NCBI GenBank assembly: GCA_027451905.1
Contig: DAIDHV010000004.1
Span: 62,001 to 126,000, forward strand
Length of the DNA: 64,000 nt
Reading direction: 5' to 3'
From: Armatimonadota bacterium
GTDB taxonomy: Bacteria; Armatimonadota; Fimbriimonadia; Fimbriimonadales; Fimbriimonadaceae
Shown: positions 1-8,598 of the stretch, one piece after another
Layout of the letters: every line of letters begins with the position of its first letter
Position numbering within the stretch: position 1 is the stretch's first letter
The notes under the pieces: model-generated
The model's input: only the letters and a program-made list of their open reading frames with translations
What the model was told of the DNA's origin: nothing
Databases searched by the model: none
Program-made: the position numbers and the translations under genes

Positions 1-81
1 GAATCTCTCGGCGGGGTCATGCGTCAATAAGAGATAGTTTAACGTGAATCACACAAATCTAACACAACTCTGGGTGACGAT

Positions 82-798
82 ATGATCGCAGCCTTTCTGT
101 ATCCAACGCTATTGGCTGCGGCGCCAAGGCTTGCGCCTCCCGAACTCCAAGATTTAGTTCCTCATCGCCTCTCCTCTATCAGTTTTACGGCTAAGGTTCT
201 GATGGGTAACCAAGCCGAACTCAGGAAAATTAGCGAGGATTTTGGGAAGGCTTATCGGTTTGATCATGCTCAAATTGACATGGAAACACCCTTCAAGGTC
301 CGAGTCACTTCGATTGTGCAAAACGAGAGCATTATTGAAATCGGAAACGGAAATCGGGTTGAGTATCGGATTCCTAGGGCAGGAGTCCACACGGTGCAAA
401 ACATCGTCAACCAGCCGGGTCGGCGACTGACCTTCTTGGATTACGGATTGGTTTCTAAGGGGTTTGAGACTTTCTTTGATTCAAGATTCGTTCGGGTCGA
501 TCGCGCCACGCACGATGATGTTTTTGATCTCACTTATGCCAATAAGGAAGCCAAGGATACAAGCCGATTCCGAATCTGGATCAATCCCAGCCGCCAAATG
601 GTGGATCGTAAAGAGTGGTACGGGCAAGGTGGCCAGTTAAGGGCAACGTTTTACTACAAGAACCCATCGGAATATGATCACATTTGGGTGCCAACAATGT
701 TGGTTGTTAGAAACGCAGAAGATCGGCTCGCTGGCGAAATGAAGTTCGAAAAAATTAAAGTCAATCCGTACTTAAAGCCGTCCTTATTTGGAATCTAG
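82..798 (+). CDS. LolA-like outer-membrane lipoprotein carrier-fold protein
   Basis: A 238-residue protein with a short hydrophobic N-terminus (MIAAFLYPTLLAAAP) that can act as a signal peptide. The body alternates short beta strands and ends with a stretch (TFYYKNPSEYDHIWVPTMLVV) that resembles the family of outer-membrane lipoprotein-sorting proteins, where a half-barrel binds lipid or lipoprotein. The start is chosen because GGGTGA lies about 5 bases upstream of ATG 82. The gene stands alone: the next gene runs the other way. The family assignment rests on overall pattern, with no diagnostic motif, so a generic periplasmic beta-sandwich protein is possible. True LolA function is an inference. 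Confidence 0.55.
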   Translation: MIAAFLYPTLLAAAPRLAPPELQDLVPHRLSSISFTAKVLMGNQAELRKISEDFGKAYRFDHAQIDMETPFKVRVTSIVQNESIIEIGNGNRVEYRIPRAGVHTVQNIVNQPGRRLTFLDYGLVSKGFETFFDSRFVRVDRATHDDVFDLTYANKEAKDTSRFRIWINPSRQMVDRKEWYGQGGQLRATFYYKNPSEYDHIWVPTMLVVRNAEDRLAGEMKFEKIKVNPYLKPSLFGI

Positions 799-853
799 CT
801 CTGGCTCAAGTCTGAAGTTGGACTAGGTTTAAGAAATGCTGTCAAGCAGAAAG

Positions 854-1273
854 CTAATCGTCGTGGCTAGAAGACCAGACGATCTTGGTTCCCGATAGTC
901 GGCTTTTTTCCCAAGCGTCGTGTTCTACTGCCGTCCATTTTGTGCTAAGGAACTCATGCAGTCCGAGCAGTCGGTGATCATTGGGCATATGGGTCAGCAA
1001 CTCTTTCACAAGGTCCATGGCGTCCTTATAGCGGCTTAGTTTTTCTAGGCATTGGGCACGCATCACGGCTGCTTCTGTTTGAGTTTCATCGAGTGTATGG
1101 GCTCTCATCAAGGATGGTTCGGCTTCATCAAAGCGATGAAGCTGATACATTCCATAGCCTCGGTAGTAGTGAAACCTTCCGACATGAGGAGACAACTGGA
1201 TCCTCTTGTCGGATTCAAAGATAATATCTTCCCACTTGGCCTCAGACTTAAGTTGCTCAAACAGTTCGTGCAT
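854..1273 (-). CDS. Tetratricopeptide-repeat protein
   Basis: About 139 residues. At least two TPR-like helical hairpins are visible: one around FHYYRGYGMYQLHRFDEAEP and one around AAVMRAQCLEKLSRYKDAMD, spaced as in TPR arrays. Such repeats normally bind peptides or partner proteins; no enzyme motif is present. The reading frame stays open 34 codons upstream to a TTG, but an excellent Shine-Dalgarno (TTGGAGG, 8 bases before ATG) sits directly upstream of position 1273, so the shorter start is preferred. The gene is divergent from flhA, with about 190 bases between the two starts. Partner and process are unknown. Confidence 0.7.
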   Translation of the reverse strand: MHELFEQLKSEAKWEDIIFESDKRIQLSPHVGRFHYYRGYGMYQLHRFDEAEPSLMRAHTLDETQTEAAVMRAQCLEKLSRYKDAMDLVKELLTHMPNDHRLLGLHEFLSTKWTAVEHDAWEKSRLSGTKIVWSSSHDD

Positions 1274-1432
1274 TTTTTGGGCCTCCAATACTAAGGTGTA
1301 ACGCCCATTCGGCAAAAAAGTGTTCCTCCTCGTCAAATTCTTAACGAAATTAGGAACGATTCGGTTTTCACTCAACCCTATTTTAAGCTAGAAACCTAAG
1401 AATTAAGCCCAAATCGGCCAATGATTTCCAAT

Positions 1433-1455
1433 AAGCCCGTATTTTTTATGGGCTT
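1433..1455. promoter_or_regulatory. Hairpin immediately upstream of flhA
   Basis: A 9-bp stem with one G-T pair (AAGCCCGTA / TATGGGCTT) and a TTTTT loop ends six bases before the flhA ATG. It occupies the place where a Shine-Dalgarno would be, and none is recognisable there. It could limit translation initiation; that is inference. Confidence 0.4.
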
Positions 1456-1461
1456 TCAGAC

Positions 1462-3534
1462 ATGTCCATTTTAAACAAGCTGCTCAAGCAAACCGATCTG
1501 ATTATTGGAATTGGATTGATTTTGATCGTAGCGATGCTGATCATCCCTCTTCCATCCTTTATTTTGGATGCTGGACTTGTTTGCGCTATCGCCTCGGGAG
1601 TTATTATCCTCCTGAGCGCGGTGAACGTGAAGGATCCCCTTGAATTCAGTGTTTTTCCAAGCCTACTTTTAATCACAACGCTGTTTAGGCTGGCGCTAAG
1701 CATCTCTGCTACCAAACTCATTCTAGGCACTGGTCAGGCAGGAGAAGTCATTGCGACTTTTGGCAACTTCGTGATGGGTGGCGATGCGGTTGTTGGATTT
1801 GTTGCCTTCTTGATTTTGGTAATTGTCCAATTTATTGTCATTACAAATGGTGCGGGACGCGTGGCTGAAGTCGTAGCTCGATTCACGTTGGATGCGATGC
1901 CAGGCAAGCAGATGGCAATTGATGCCGACCTTGCAGCCGGACTCATCGATGAAGATCAGGCTAGGTCGAGGCGAAAGCAGATCAAGCGCGAAGCTGACTT
2001 CTACGGATCGATGGATGGTGCCTCCAAATTTGTAAAGGGAGACGCAATTGCGGCGATCTTAATCATTGCCATCAATATCATCGGAGGCTTTGCGGTCGGC
2101 TTTATGCGCGGCAACGGCGACCCGATGACAATCCTGAAAACCTATTCGCTCCTATCGGTGGGTGAGGGACTTGTCAGCCAAATTCCGGCCCTAATGATTT
2201 CCACCGCAAGTGGCTTGATGGTCACGAGAGTCGGTCAAGACCGAAGCATGGGTGGGGAAGTTGCATCCCAAATTTTTGGTCAACCAAGGGCCATTTTAAT
2301 TGGAGGCATTGCCCTTATCGGCCTGGGTCTAGTCCCTGGTTTCCCAACTTTGATTTTCATGGCAGTGGGTGGAGCATGCATCGGCATTTACCGCTTTTTG
2401 CTCAAGACTCCCAATGCAGCTCAGCTTGCGGGCGGCCAAACTTCAATCGAAGCAAAGAAGAAGGTTTTAGATAAGCCGGCGCCAAGCGGACCCGAGGCGG
2501 TCTTGCCTTTGCTTACCGTTGATCCGCTTGAAATTGAAGTTGGATATGGCCTTACAAAGTTAGCAGACCCCCGACAAGGGGGAGATTTAACGGAGCGGAT
2601 TTCCGCGACTCGTCGGCAAATAGCCCTCGAGCTTGGTTACGTTATGCCTAGCGTTCGGATTCGAGACAGCGTTTCCTTGAATTCTAGCGATTATGCGATC
2701 AAAGTTCGAGGCGAAGAAGTCGCCCATGCTACCGTGATGCCAGGCCAATATTTAGCGGTCAGTAGCGGACTTGTAACCGGTTCTATTCCAGGCACTCCTG
2801 CCAAGGATCCTGTCTTTGGACTTGACGCCCTGTGGATTGATCCTGGTATGAAAGACGCAGCGGAAAGATCGGGCTATACGGTCATCGAAGCTTCCGCGGT
2901 GATCTCAACCCACCTTTCAGAAATTGTCAAAAACTACTCTCACGAGATTCTGAGCCGTCAAGATGTTATGGCCCTCATCGAAAATGCTCGGCAAACCAAT
3001 CGGGCGGTGGTGGAAGAGTTGTATCCCAACATCCTTCAACTTGGTGACATTCAAAAGGTGCTGCAGCACCTGCTACGAGAAAGGATTCCAATTCGAGACA
3101 TGGTTTCGATCTTAGAAACGATGTCTGATTTTGGAGGGCGAATTAAAGATCCAGACCAGCTTGGCGAGATTGTCAGATCGGCGATGTCTCGCACCATCAC
3201 AAGGCAGTATTTAGATGAGTCGAACAACCTTCACTGCATTACATTAGACCCCGCTTTAGAAAAGAAATTGGCAGATAAAGTTCAGCTTACCAGCGCTGGC
3301 ACTCTGCTGCTTCTAGATCCGGTTGAGTTGAATGAACTGACCAAAAGCATTCAATCGGAGGTGGATTCTGCCACCGCAAGGGGATCGCATCCCGTCCTCC
3401 TTTCGGGAACAACCTTGAGGTTGCCGTTGAGAAGAGTGCTGGAAAAGCCGTTTCCAAACCTCAGCGTGCTTGCCTACAATGAAGTAGCCTCTCAGGCCGA
3501 CGTTCAGTTTGTTGGTCAGGTGCGCGCCGCCTGA
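1462..3534 (+). CDS. flhA: Flagellar type III export gate protein FlhA
   Basis: 690 residues, the usual FlhA length. The N-terminal half holds about eight membrane helices (from LIIGIGLILIVAMLI onward), interrupted by the conserved FHIPEP-family signature RFTLDAMPGKQMAIDADL near residues 140-157. The C-terminal half (about 340-690) is the soluble domain that forms the nonameric ring and docks export chaperones and substrates. FlhA works in the inner membrane at the base of the flagellum and helps use the proton motive force for export. No other flagellar gene lies in the window, so the flagellar cluster is either dispersed or just upstream. InvA/YscV-type injectisome homologues are less likely, given the signature and the absence of secretion neighbours. 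Confidence 0.93.
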   Translation: MSILNKLLKQTDLIIGIGLILIVAMLIIPLPSFILDAGLVCAIASGVIILLSAVNVKDPLEFSVFPSLLLITTLFRLALSISATKLILGTGQAGEVIATFGNFVMGGDAVVGFVAFLILVIVQFIVITNGAGRVAEVVARFTLDAMPGKQMAIDADLAAGLIDEDQARSRRKQIKREADFYGSMDGASKFVKGDAIAAILIIAINIIGGFAVGFMRGNGDPMTILKTYSLLSVGEGLVSQIPALMISTASGLMVTRVGQDRSMGGEVASQIFGQPRAILIGGIALIGLGLVPGFPTLIFMAVGGACIGIYRFLLKTPNAAQLAGGQTSIEAKKKVLDKPAPSGPEAVLPLLTVDPLEIEVGYGLTKLADPRQGGDLTERISATRRQIALELGYVMPSVRIRDSVSLNSSDYAIKVRGEEVAHATVMPGQYLAVSSGLVTGSIPGTPAKDPVFGLDALWIDPGMKDAAERSGYTVIEASAVISTHLSEIVKNYSHEILSRQDVMALIENARQTNRAVVEELYPNILQLGDIQKVLQHLLRERIPIRDMVSILETMSDFGGRIKDPDQLGEIVRSAMSRTITRQYLDESNNLHCITLDPALEKKLADKVQLTSAGTLLLLDPVELNELTKSIQSEVDSATARGSHPVLLSGTTLRLPLRRVLEKPFPNLSVLAYNEVASQADVQFVGQVRAA

Positions 3535-3562
3535 AGTTTAGTAAATCCACTAGATTTCTGGT

Positions 3563-3826
3563 TTGAGTTGGTTCAATCTGGGCCCGATGCCAGTAGACTT
3601 AATCAGGAAAGTGGATCGAGTCAATTCAGAAGGGGTTTTGCGACAAGAACTTGCTTGGCATCTCAAAGAAGGGCGCTTTGTGAAACAAGCTCGACGGCAA
3701 GACAGTTGTTTGGTTTGTTGCGCAAGCAAAGTCAACGAAGCAGGCCTGTGCGATGTTTGTTACAGCAATCTCACTGAAGAAGAGTTGCTTCTTGCCACAC
3801 GATGGTTAGCAGGGCAGCAAGTTTAA
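3563..3826 (+). CDS. Small protein with a C-x2-C zinc-ribbon-like motif
   Basis: 87 residues, starting at TTG 3563, 28 bases after flhA; ATG 3587 is an alternative. It has the cysteine pattern CLVCC...GLCDVC in the second half, spaced like a small treble-clef or zinc ribbon, and a basic central segment. The stop codon overlaps the next start (TAATG), which argues for real translation and coupling. I do not recognise the family. Its position after flhA suggests co-transcription, but nothing in the sequence ties it to flagella. Confidence 0.6.
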   Translation: MSWFNLGPMPVDLIRKVDRVNSEGVLRQELAWHLKEGRFVKQARRQDSCLVCCASKVNEAGLCDVCYSNLTEEELLLATRWLAGQQV

Positions 3827-4638
3827 TGTATTGGTTTTTGCTAGCTGATCTTGGCTTGCTTTTCTTGCTTTTGGTTCAATTCAGAAGGCAAAAGAAGAAA
3901 ACGGATGCGGGTTCTGAATATTGGGTCTACTTAAAATCAGGTGACTTGCCCAACCAATCTCAATTAATGCAGGACCTATTTGCAAGAAAGGCAATTTCAA
4001 ACCAAGAGGCAATGCTTTTTAGTGATGTTCGATTGAACATCATCCACGTGTTGCGCTCTAAGAACCCTGCACTTTTTCATCCCGAACAATTTGAAGAGTC
4101 GGTCCCTGCTGCCGATCCAATCTGGATAGAATGCGCCGCCGCCCACTCACTTGCCATCGTAAAATTTACCCACGCCAAGCCCGATTCTGATACAAGGTAC
4201 TTGCGATTATTGCCAAACCTAGCCTACGCAATCGCCAAGTATTCCGATGGCATTGGCATCTTGGACGTAGATCAAAGGCAACTTTTTAGCACTTCCGAGT
4301 TCGAAAGACGGTTAGAAAAATCATCGGAAGCGGAAGGTTGCGATTTTAATGTCCGAATTCACTGGCAGGAGTTTCCCTTTTGCGAGGCGCACACATGGGG
4401 ACTTTCTAAAATCGGGATGAAGGAACTGACAACTGGCCCGATCGAAAGTGATTTTAGGACCTTGGCTGGGCATCTGCTTTTGCAGTCAGCTGAAGCAGTT
4501 TGGAAGAAGAAAGGTCTACCAGAAGTTATAGAACTCAATGAATATGGCTCCATGTACAAATTGATTCCCGATAAGGGCGGTAAAAAGTTGTTAGACGGCA
4601 GAATTAAGATGAGAATTTTTCAGGTGAAAGGACAATAA
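3826..4638 (+). CDS. Unknown protein with one N-terminal membrane helix
   Basis: 270 residues from ATG 3826, which overlaps the preceding stop by one base (TAATG); an earlier in-frame start at 3802 would run further into the upstream gene and is less likely. Residues 2-20 (YWFLLADLGLLFLLLVQF) form a membrane anchor followed by a basic stop-transfer RRQKKK. The remainder is a soluble cytoplasmic domain with a central segment (IWIECAAAHSLAIVKFTH ... GIGILDVDQRQLFS) that vaguely recalls DUF4261, but I cannot claim that. The stop overlaps the presumed ATA start of hisF, so the two are likely translationally coupled. Confidence 0.65.
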   Translation: MYWFLLADLGLLFLLLVQFRRQKKKTDAGSEYWVYLKSGDLPNQSQLMQDLFARKAISNQEAMLFSDVRLNIIHVLRSKNPALFHPEQFEESVPAADPIWIECAAAHSLAIVKFTHAKPDSDTRYLRLLPNLAYAIAKYSDGIGILDVDQRQLFSTSEFERRLEKSSEAEGCDFNVRIHWQEFPFCEAHTWGLSKIGMKELTTGPIESDFRTLAGHLLLQSAEAVWKKKGLPEVIELNEYGSMYKLIPDKGGKKLLDGRIKMRIFQVKGQ

Positions 4639-5432
4639 AGACAATTCGAATTATCCCTTGCCTCGACATCAAGGATGGCAGGGTGGTCAAAGGGACTCAG
4701 TTCTTAAATCTAAAAGATTCAGGAGATCCGGTTGAGCTGGGCAAAAAGTACTCAGAAGAAGGGGCTGATGAGCTTGTTTTCTTAGATATTTCTGCTTCTC
4801 AGGAAGTGAGGCCACCGGTTGTTGAGTTGGCAGAAAAAGTTGCCAAAGAAGTTTTTATTCCGTTTACGGTCGGAGGGGGAATGAATTCGGCGGAAGCAGT
4901 GAGAATGGCATTGCTCGCGGGGGCCGATAAAGTTAGTTTGAATACGGCGGCGCTGTCTCAGCCAGGGCTTATTTCTTTTTGCGCAGAACGGTTTGGCAGC
5001 CAGTGCATTGTCATTGCAATTGATGCCAGAAAAAGAGCAGAAGGTGGTTGGGATGTCTTTACCCACGGTGGCCGTCGAGCCACCGGAATTGACGCCGTGC
5101 AGTGGGCAAGGGAAGCAACCGAGCGGGGTGCCGGTGAAATATTGCTGACGAGTATGGATGGGGACGGGACCCGCACCGGATACGACCTCGATTTAACAAG
5201 GGCGATTTCCCAAGCGGTGGATGTTCCTGTTATTGCAAGCGGAGGAGCAGGCCGCCCTTCGGACCTGTGCGATGCGGTGCGCTATGGTCTGGCCGATGCG
5301 GTTCTTGTCGCCGGCATTTTGCATGAGGGGCACTACACGATTCAAGAGCTTAAAGTCGCAATGGAGCAAGATGGCTTTCCGATGCGGATGGTGTCTCCCG
5401 GGCTATCAACTTTGGTTCGGGAACTGGGCTAA
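4635..5432 (+). CDS. hisF: Imidazole glycerol phosphate synthase cyclase subunit HisF, probable ATA start
   Basis: A (beta/alpha)8 barrel that takes ammonia from HisH and converts PRFAR to imidazole glycerol phosphate and AICAR in histidine synthesis. The conserved N-terminal strand [15 protein letters not shown], carrying the catalytic Asp, lies upstream of the first normal start codon (GTG 4683). The frame is closed by TAA at 4605-4607, and no ATG, GTG or TTG occurs between there and 4683. Reading from ATA 4635 puts Asp at residue 11, exactly its position in Thermotoga HisF, gives 265 residues, and leaves AGGTGA about 7 bases upstream. Later motifs are intact: [31 protein letters not shown]. 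No other his gene is nearby. ATT 4644 is the main alternative start. Confidence 0.93.
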   Translation: MKTIRIIPCLDIKDGRVVKGTQFLNLKDSGDPVELGKKYSEEGADELVFLDISASQEVRPPVVELAEKVAKEVFIPFTVGGGMNSAEAVRMALLAGADKVSLNTAALSQPGLISFCAERFGSQCIVIAIDARKRAEGGWDVFTHGGRRATGIDAVQWAREATERGAGEILLTSMDGDGTRTGYDLDLTRAISQAVDVPVIASGGAGRPSDLCDAVRYGLADAVLVAGILHEGHYTIQELKVAMEQDGFPMRMVSPGLSTLVRELG

Positions 5433-5996
5433 ATGTGGGCTAAGCACCTCTACAATTGGGATTATGAGGTTTTTAAATCCATTCATGTGGGCTGGAGCCA
5501 TCCGTGGCTCAATCCCCTTTTTATCGTCTTTACTTGGCTCGGCAGAGGAGAGCTACAAGGTGCGTTGATTCTTTTGGGGTTGATGCATCCTCTCGGCAAA
5601 AAGCTCTTTTGGCCACTTGCGGTTTCCTTCGGAGCCGGTGGCCTCATCGGTGCTCAGGTCATCAAACATTTAGTGCCAAGAGATCGCCCCTCTCAGCTTC
5701 CCATCTCTCATCCCCTCGAGCACATCTTTTATAACTCGTTCCCAAGCGGTCACACGACGTCTACCGCCGCCATCGCAATGCTGCTGACCTGGGCACTTTG
5801 GGGAAAAAAGAGTTTTTGGTTAGCCTATGCGGCGTGGATTGCCACGGCATTGGCGGGTTTGAGCAGGATTTATCTTGGTGTTCATTGGCCCACCGATGTC
5901 ATCGCCGGCATTTTTTCTGGCTCGCTATTTGGAACCTTGACATTTTTTGCTTTTCCGAGCTTGCGCAAAAATCAACGTCTTTCCGAGTTCAAATAG
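5433..5996 (+). CDS. PAP2-family membrane phosphatase
   Basis: 187 residues with about five membrane helices. The three PAP2 motifs are all present: K-x6-RP (KHLVPRDRP, near residue 84), PSGH (FPSGHTT, near 107) and SR-x5-H-x3-D (SRIYLGVHWPTD, near 147). These supply the catalytic histidines of lipid phosphate phosphatases such as undecaprenyl-diphosphate phosphatase (BcrC/PgpB type). The gene begins directly after the hisF stop with no gap. The substrate is not determined; recycling of undecaprenyl carrier is a reasonable inference because a 3D-domain cell-wall protein follows. Confidence 0.85.
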   Translation: MWAKHLYNWDYEVFKSIHVGWSHPWLNPLFIVFTWLGRGELQGALILLGLMHPLGKKLFWPLAVSFGAGGLIGAQVIKHLVPRDRPSQLPISHPLEHIFYNSFPSGHTTSTAAIAMLLTWALWGKKSFWLAYAAWIATALAGLSRIYLGVHWPTDVIAGIFSGSLFGTLTFFAFPSLRKNQRLSEFK

Positions 5997-6062
5997 GCCC
6001 TCTTTGAGGTTGATTGGGGTGGGTTAAGACACCTCTGAATCAGCGACTAAGACAAGTTATTG

Positions 6063-6091
6063 TTGACTTTTGGCAAAAACACTGCCATAAT
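6063..6091 (+). promoter_or_regulatory. Sigma-70-type promoter for the 3D-domain gene
   Basis: TTGACT (6063-6068) and CATAAT (6086-6091) are separated by exactly 17 bases. A strong Shine-Dalgarno AGGAGG follows at 6111-6116, six bases before ATG 6123. This is one of the clearest promoters in the window. Confidence 0.7.
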
Positions 6092-6122
6092 TTAAACTTG
6101 CAGTAAGCAGAGGAGGTACCAA

Positions 6123-6764
6123 ATGCGGAACTGCTCAACAAGAGCATTCGCTACTGTGATTTTTGCATTGAGCGCTGTTTTAGCGCTGGCAGGAACCACG
6201 AGCAAAAAAATAATAACCTATCATGTGGTGGAGCGAAAGCTGCCAGCCCATGTGGTTTATCAATTTAGTAGACGGGCCTATCGTGGCCGTCTTAAGCTTG
6301 TTCACGAAGGCAAGCCTGGTTTCATTAAAAAGGTGTTTGAGGCCGTATCCGTCCGAGGAAAAGTTATTTCTCGAAAGATGGTGCGAGAGGAAATTATCAA
6401 ACCCACCGACACCGTTTATTTGATGGCGGAGTCTCAGATGGGATTAACCAGCAGGCATCAGTTTGATAGGGGGCGTGTGCTCCACATGGTTGCAACCGGT
6501 TATGCAGCCCCTCCCGGAAGATTTCATCGAACTTGGGGAAGAACCTGTACCGGTATGAAAGCCAAATTTGGATTGGTTGCAGTGGATCCTAGAGTGATTC
6601 CGCTGGGGACTTTACTTTATGTAGAAGGATACGGCTTTGCCAAAGCTGAGGATACTGGAGGAGCAATTAAAGGTCATAGGATTGACCTATGCTTTGACAC
6701 CTACAGCGAAGCCGATCGCTACGGAATGAAGAAAATCACGGTGTACGAATTAAAAGGTCGGTGA
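6123..6764 (+). CDS. Secreted G5/3D-domain cell-wall protein
   Basis: 213 residues with a signal peptide (ATVIFALSAVLALAG). Residues about 35-105 resemble a G5-like linker (VRGKVISRKMVREEIIKP). Residues 120-210 form a 3D domain, named for its three aspartates: ATGYAAPPG, VDPRVIPLGTLLYVEGYG, AEDTGGAIKGHRIDLCFDTY. The arrangement matches YabE/YuiC/RpfB-like proteins, in which a lytic-transglycosylase-related double-psi beta barrel acts on peptidoglycan. A good promoter and AGGAGG precede it. The TGA stop overlaps the GTG start of rsmA (GTGA). It probably remodels the wall in the periplasm. Confidence 0.85.
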   Translation: MRNCSTRAFATVIFALSAVLALAGTTSKKIITYHVVERKLPAHVVYQFSRRAYRGRLKLVHEGKPGFIKKVFEAVSVRGKVISRKMVREEIIKPTDTVYLMAESQMGLTSRHQFDRGRVLHMVATGYAAPPGRFHRTWGRTCTGMKAKFGLVAVDPRVIPLGTLLYVEGYGFAKAEDTGGAIKGHRIDLCFDTYSEADRYGMKKITVYELKGR

Positions 6765-7576
6765 CCCTCAACTCAAAGTCAGAAATCAAGAGTTTTTTGA
6801 CTCAAAATGGGCTCAATCCTAATAAAGGATTGGGCCAACATTTTTTGTGCAGCACCGAGATCGTCCAAAAAATCGTAGCTGCCTGCGATGGTGCTCATGG
6901 CATCTTAGAAATTGGCCCAGGACCTGGGATTCTTACCCACCTTTTGGCTCGCGATTCAAGGGAAGTTTGGGCAATTGAAATTGACGAAAGAATGGATGCT
7001 TGTTTGCAAAAGTCGGCTCCAAGCGCGAGAATCCAATGGGGTGACGCCTTGGTTGTGGATTGGGCACTTCTCTTGCAGAAACTCCCTTCGCCAAAATGGA
7101 TTGTTTCGAACATGCCGTACTACTTAAGTGGGGCCCTGCTTCAAAAAACGGCTCAAATGGCAAAAAGCATTGACGGGGCTGTCCTTATGATGCAAACTGA
7201 AGTTGCGGAGAGAATCCTTGCTGCTCCTGGAAACAGGTTTCGCGGTTCTTTATCCGTTTACCTTCAGTCCCATTTTGAGATGACAATTGTCGCTGATGTG
7301 CCAAACAACTCCTTTATTCCGCCGCCCAATGTTGAAAGCAAGGTTGTGCAATTCATTCCTAATTCGCGGGGACCAATCAGTGATGACTTTTTCTTATTTG
7401 TTCAAGCGGGGTTTAAGCAGCCAAGAAAGACCTTGGCAAACAATTTAAGTTCAGGGCTTCAGCTTGATAAAGAAAGGGTTGAATCGGCCATTGCGGGCCA
7501 GCTCAGCGATAGGTCTGTACGTCCCCATTTTTTGACTTTAGAGCAGTGGCAGATGTTGTACCAAAGCCTTCATTGA
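6761..7576 (+). CDS. rsmA: 16S rRNA dimethyladenosine transferase RsmA/KsgA
   Basis: 271 residues from GTG 6761, coupled to the previous gene by a GTGA overlap. It methylates the two adjacent adenines in the loop near the 3' end of 16S rRNA, using S-adenosylmethionine, late in 30S assembly. Diagnostic motifs: LGQHFL at the N-terminus, SAM motif I ILEIGPGPGILT, the acidic motif II AIEID, and motif IV NMPYYLS (usually NLPY). The C-terminal helical domain includes FKQPRKTLANNL, a variant of the usual F-x2-RRKTL. Confidence 0.94.
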   Translation: MTLNSKSEIKSFLTQNGLNPNKGLGQHFLCSTEIVQKIVAACDGAHGILEIGPGPGILTHLLARDSREVWAIEIDERMDACLQKSAPSARIQWGDALVVDWALLLQKLPSPKWIVSNMPYYLSGALLQKTAQMAKSIDGAVLMMQTEVAERILAAPGNRFRGSLSVYLQSHFEMTIVADVPNNSFIPPPNVESKVVQFIPNSRGPISDDFFLFVQAGFKQPRKTLANNLSSGLQLDKERVESAIAGQLSDRSVRPHFLTLEQWQMLYQSLH

Positions 7577-7587
7577 CAGGGACCAAG

Positions 7588-8550
7588 ATGCATGGTCTCG
7601 AAGATAAAATCAAGGAGTTTTCCCACTCAGTAGGCTTTGATGCAGTCGGTTTTTGTCAGCCACAGCTAGAAACAAGCCTTTCCTATTACAAAAGTTGGCT
7701 TGAATCTGGCTATGGGGCAGAAATGGGCTATTTGCGTGACCATCTTAACCTGAAGGCTAGCCTTGAATCGCTGTTGCCTGACGCAAAATCCGTCATTGCG
7801 GTGAGGTTGAACTACAATCAACCGGTTTCAGAGAGTAAGGTGCCCAAGGTTGCCAGGTACGCATTGGGTAAGGACTACCACAAGGTCATGAGAAAGATGC
7901 TGAAGCAGCTTGCATCAGAAATCAGGGAACTTGTGCCAAACGCGAACTTTCGGCCTTGTGTGGACTCGGCACCAATTCTAGAGAGAACAATTGCTCAGCA
8001 AGCTGGCTTGGGGTGGTTTGGAAAGAACACCTGCCTAATCGACTCCAAAACTGGAAGTTGGTTTTTTATTGGCCTTCTTGTAACCAACCTCAATTTGGAA
8101 TCTTCGGCTCCTGCGGTCGGAGGATGCGGAACCTGCCAAGAGTGCATCAATCATTGCCCTACCGGAGCGATTGTTAGTCATGAGGGCCGGTGGGCAGTGG
8201 ACTCAAACCGATGCATCAGCTATCTTACTATTGAGAAGAAAGGAGAATTCAGCAGTAGAGAGGCAGACTCCATCCAAGACTGGCTCTTTGGATGCGATGT
8301 TTGCCAAGAGGTGTGTCCATTTAATAATCCCTCCCCAAGGCAGCCGCTGCGTGCCGCGTTGACTTCAATTGATTCGTTTAGGAACCGTGGTAATGGCGAA
8401 TGGTTGCAGGTTGGGCAAGAGCCAACTGAAGTTGAATGGGAAGCATGGGTGCGGGGCCGAGCCTTGCGTCGGACTGGATTTCAAGGCTTCCTCCGCAACC
8501 TCAAAGCCGTCCGCCGCAACCTTAACGCAGATCCTAGCAACAGACCCTAG
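7588..8550 (+). CDS. queG: Epoxyqueuosine reductase QueG
   Basis: 320 residues. It reduces epoxyqueuosine to queuosine in the anticodon wobble base of certain tRNAs, using cobalamin and two [4Fe-4S] clusters. Both ferredoxin-type cluster motifs are visible: CGTCQECINHCPTGAI (about residues 180-195) and CDVCQEVCPFN (about 236-246). The N-terminal part carries the DUF1730-type cobalamin domain (RYALGKDYHKVMRKML; RPCVDSAPILER). ATG 7588 is chosen over an in-frame ATG 42 bases earlier because it lies after the rsmA stop and follows ACAGGGA. Codons continue without a terminator from rsmA. Confidence 0.93.
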   Translation: MHGLEDKIKEFSHSVGFDAVGFCQPQLETSLSYYKSWLESGYGAEMGYLRDHLNLKASLESLLPDAKSVIAVRLNYNQPVSESKVPKVARYALGKDYHKVMRKMLKQLASEIRELVPNANFRPCVDSAPILERTIAQQAGLGWFGKNTCLIDSKTGSWFFIGLLVTNLNLESSAPAVGGCGTCQECINHCPTGAIVSHEGRWAVDSNRCISYLTIEKKGEFSSREADSIQDWLFGCDVCQEVCPFNNPSPRQPLRAALTSIDSFRNRGNGEWLQVGQEPTEVEWEAWVRGRALRRTGFQGFLRNLKAVRRNLNADPSNRP

Positions 8551-8579
8551 TTGTAAAAAGTCATTTAATATGCTACAAT
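8551..8579 (+). promoter_or_regulatory. Sigma-70-type promoter for the PEP-CTERM gene
   Basis: TTGTAA at 8551-8556 and TACAAT at 8574-8579 with a 17-base spacer, starting just after the queG stop. AGGGGAG at 8583-8589 is the ribosome-binding site for ATG 8599. Confidence 0.6.
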
Positions 8580-8598
8580 ATTAGGGGAGCTTTTATCA

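Noticed and set aside
1-30. Possible 3' end of an upstream gene (frame 1 ends TAA at 28-30)
   Set aside because: Only nine codons are visible, too few to tell a real gene from chance.
4683-5432. GTG 4683 as the start of hisF
   Set aside because: It would delete the first barrel strand and the catalytic Asp, which are encoded intact just upstream.
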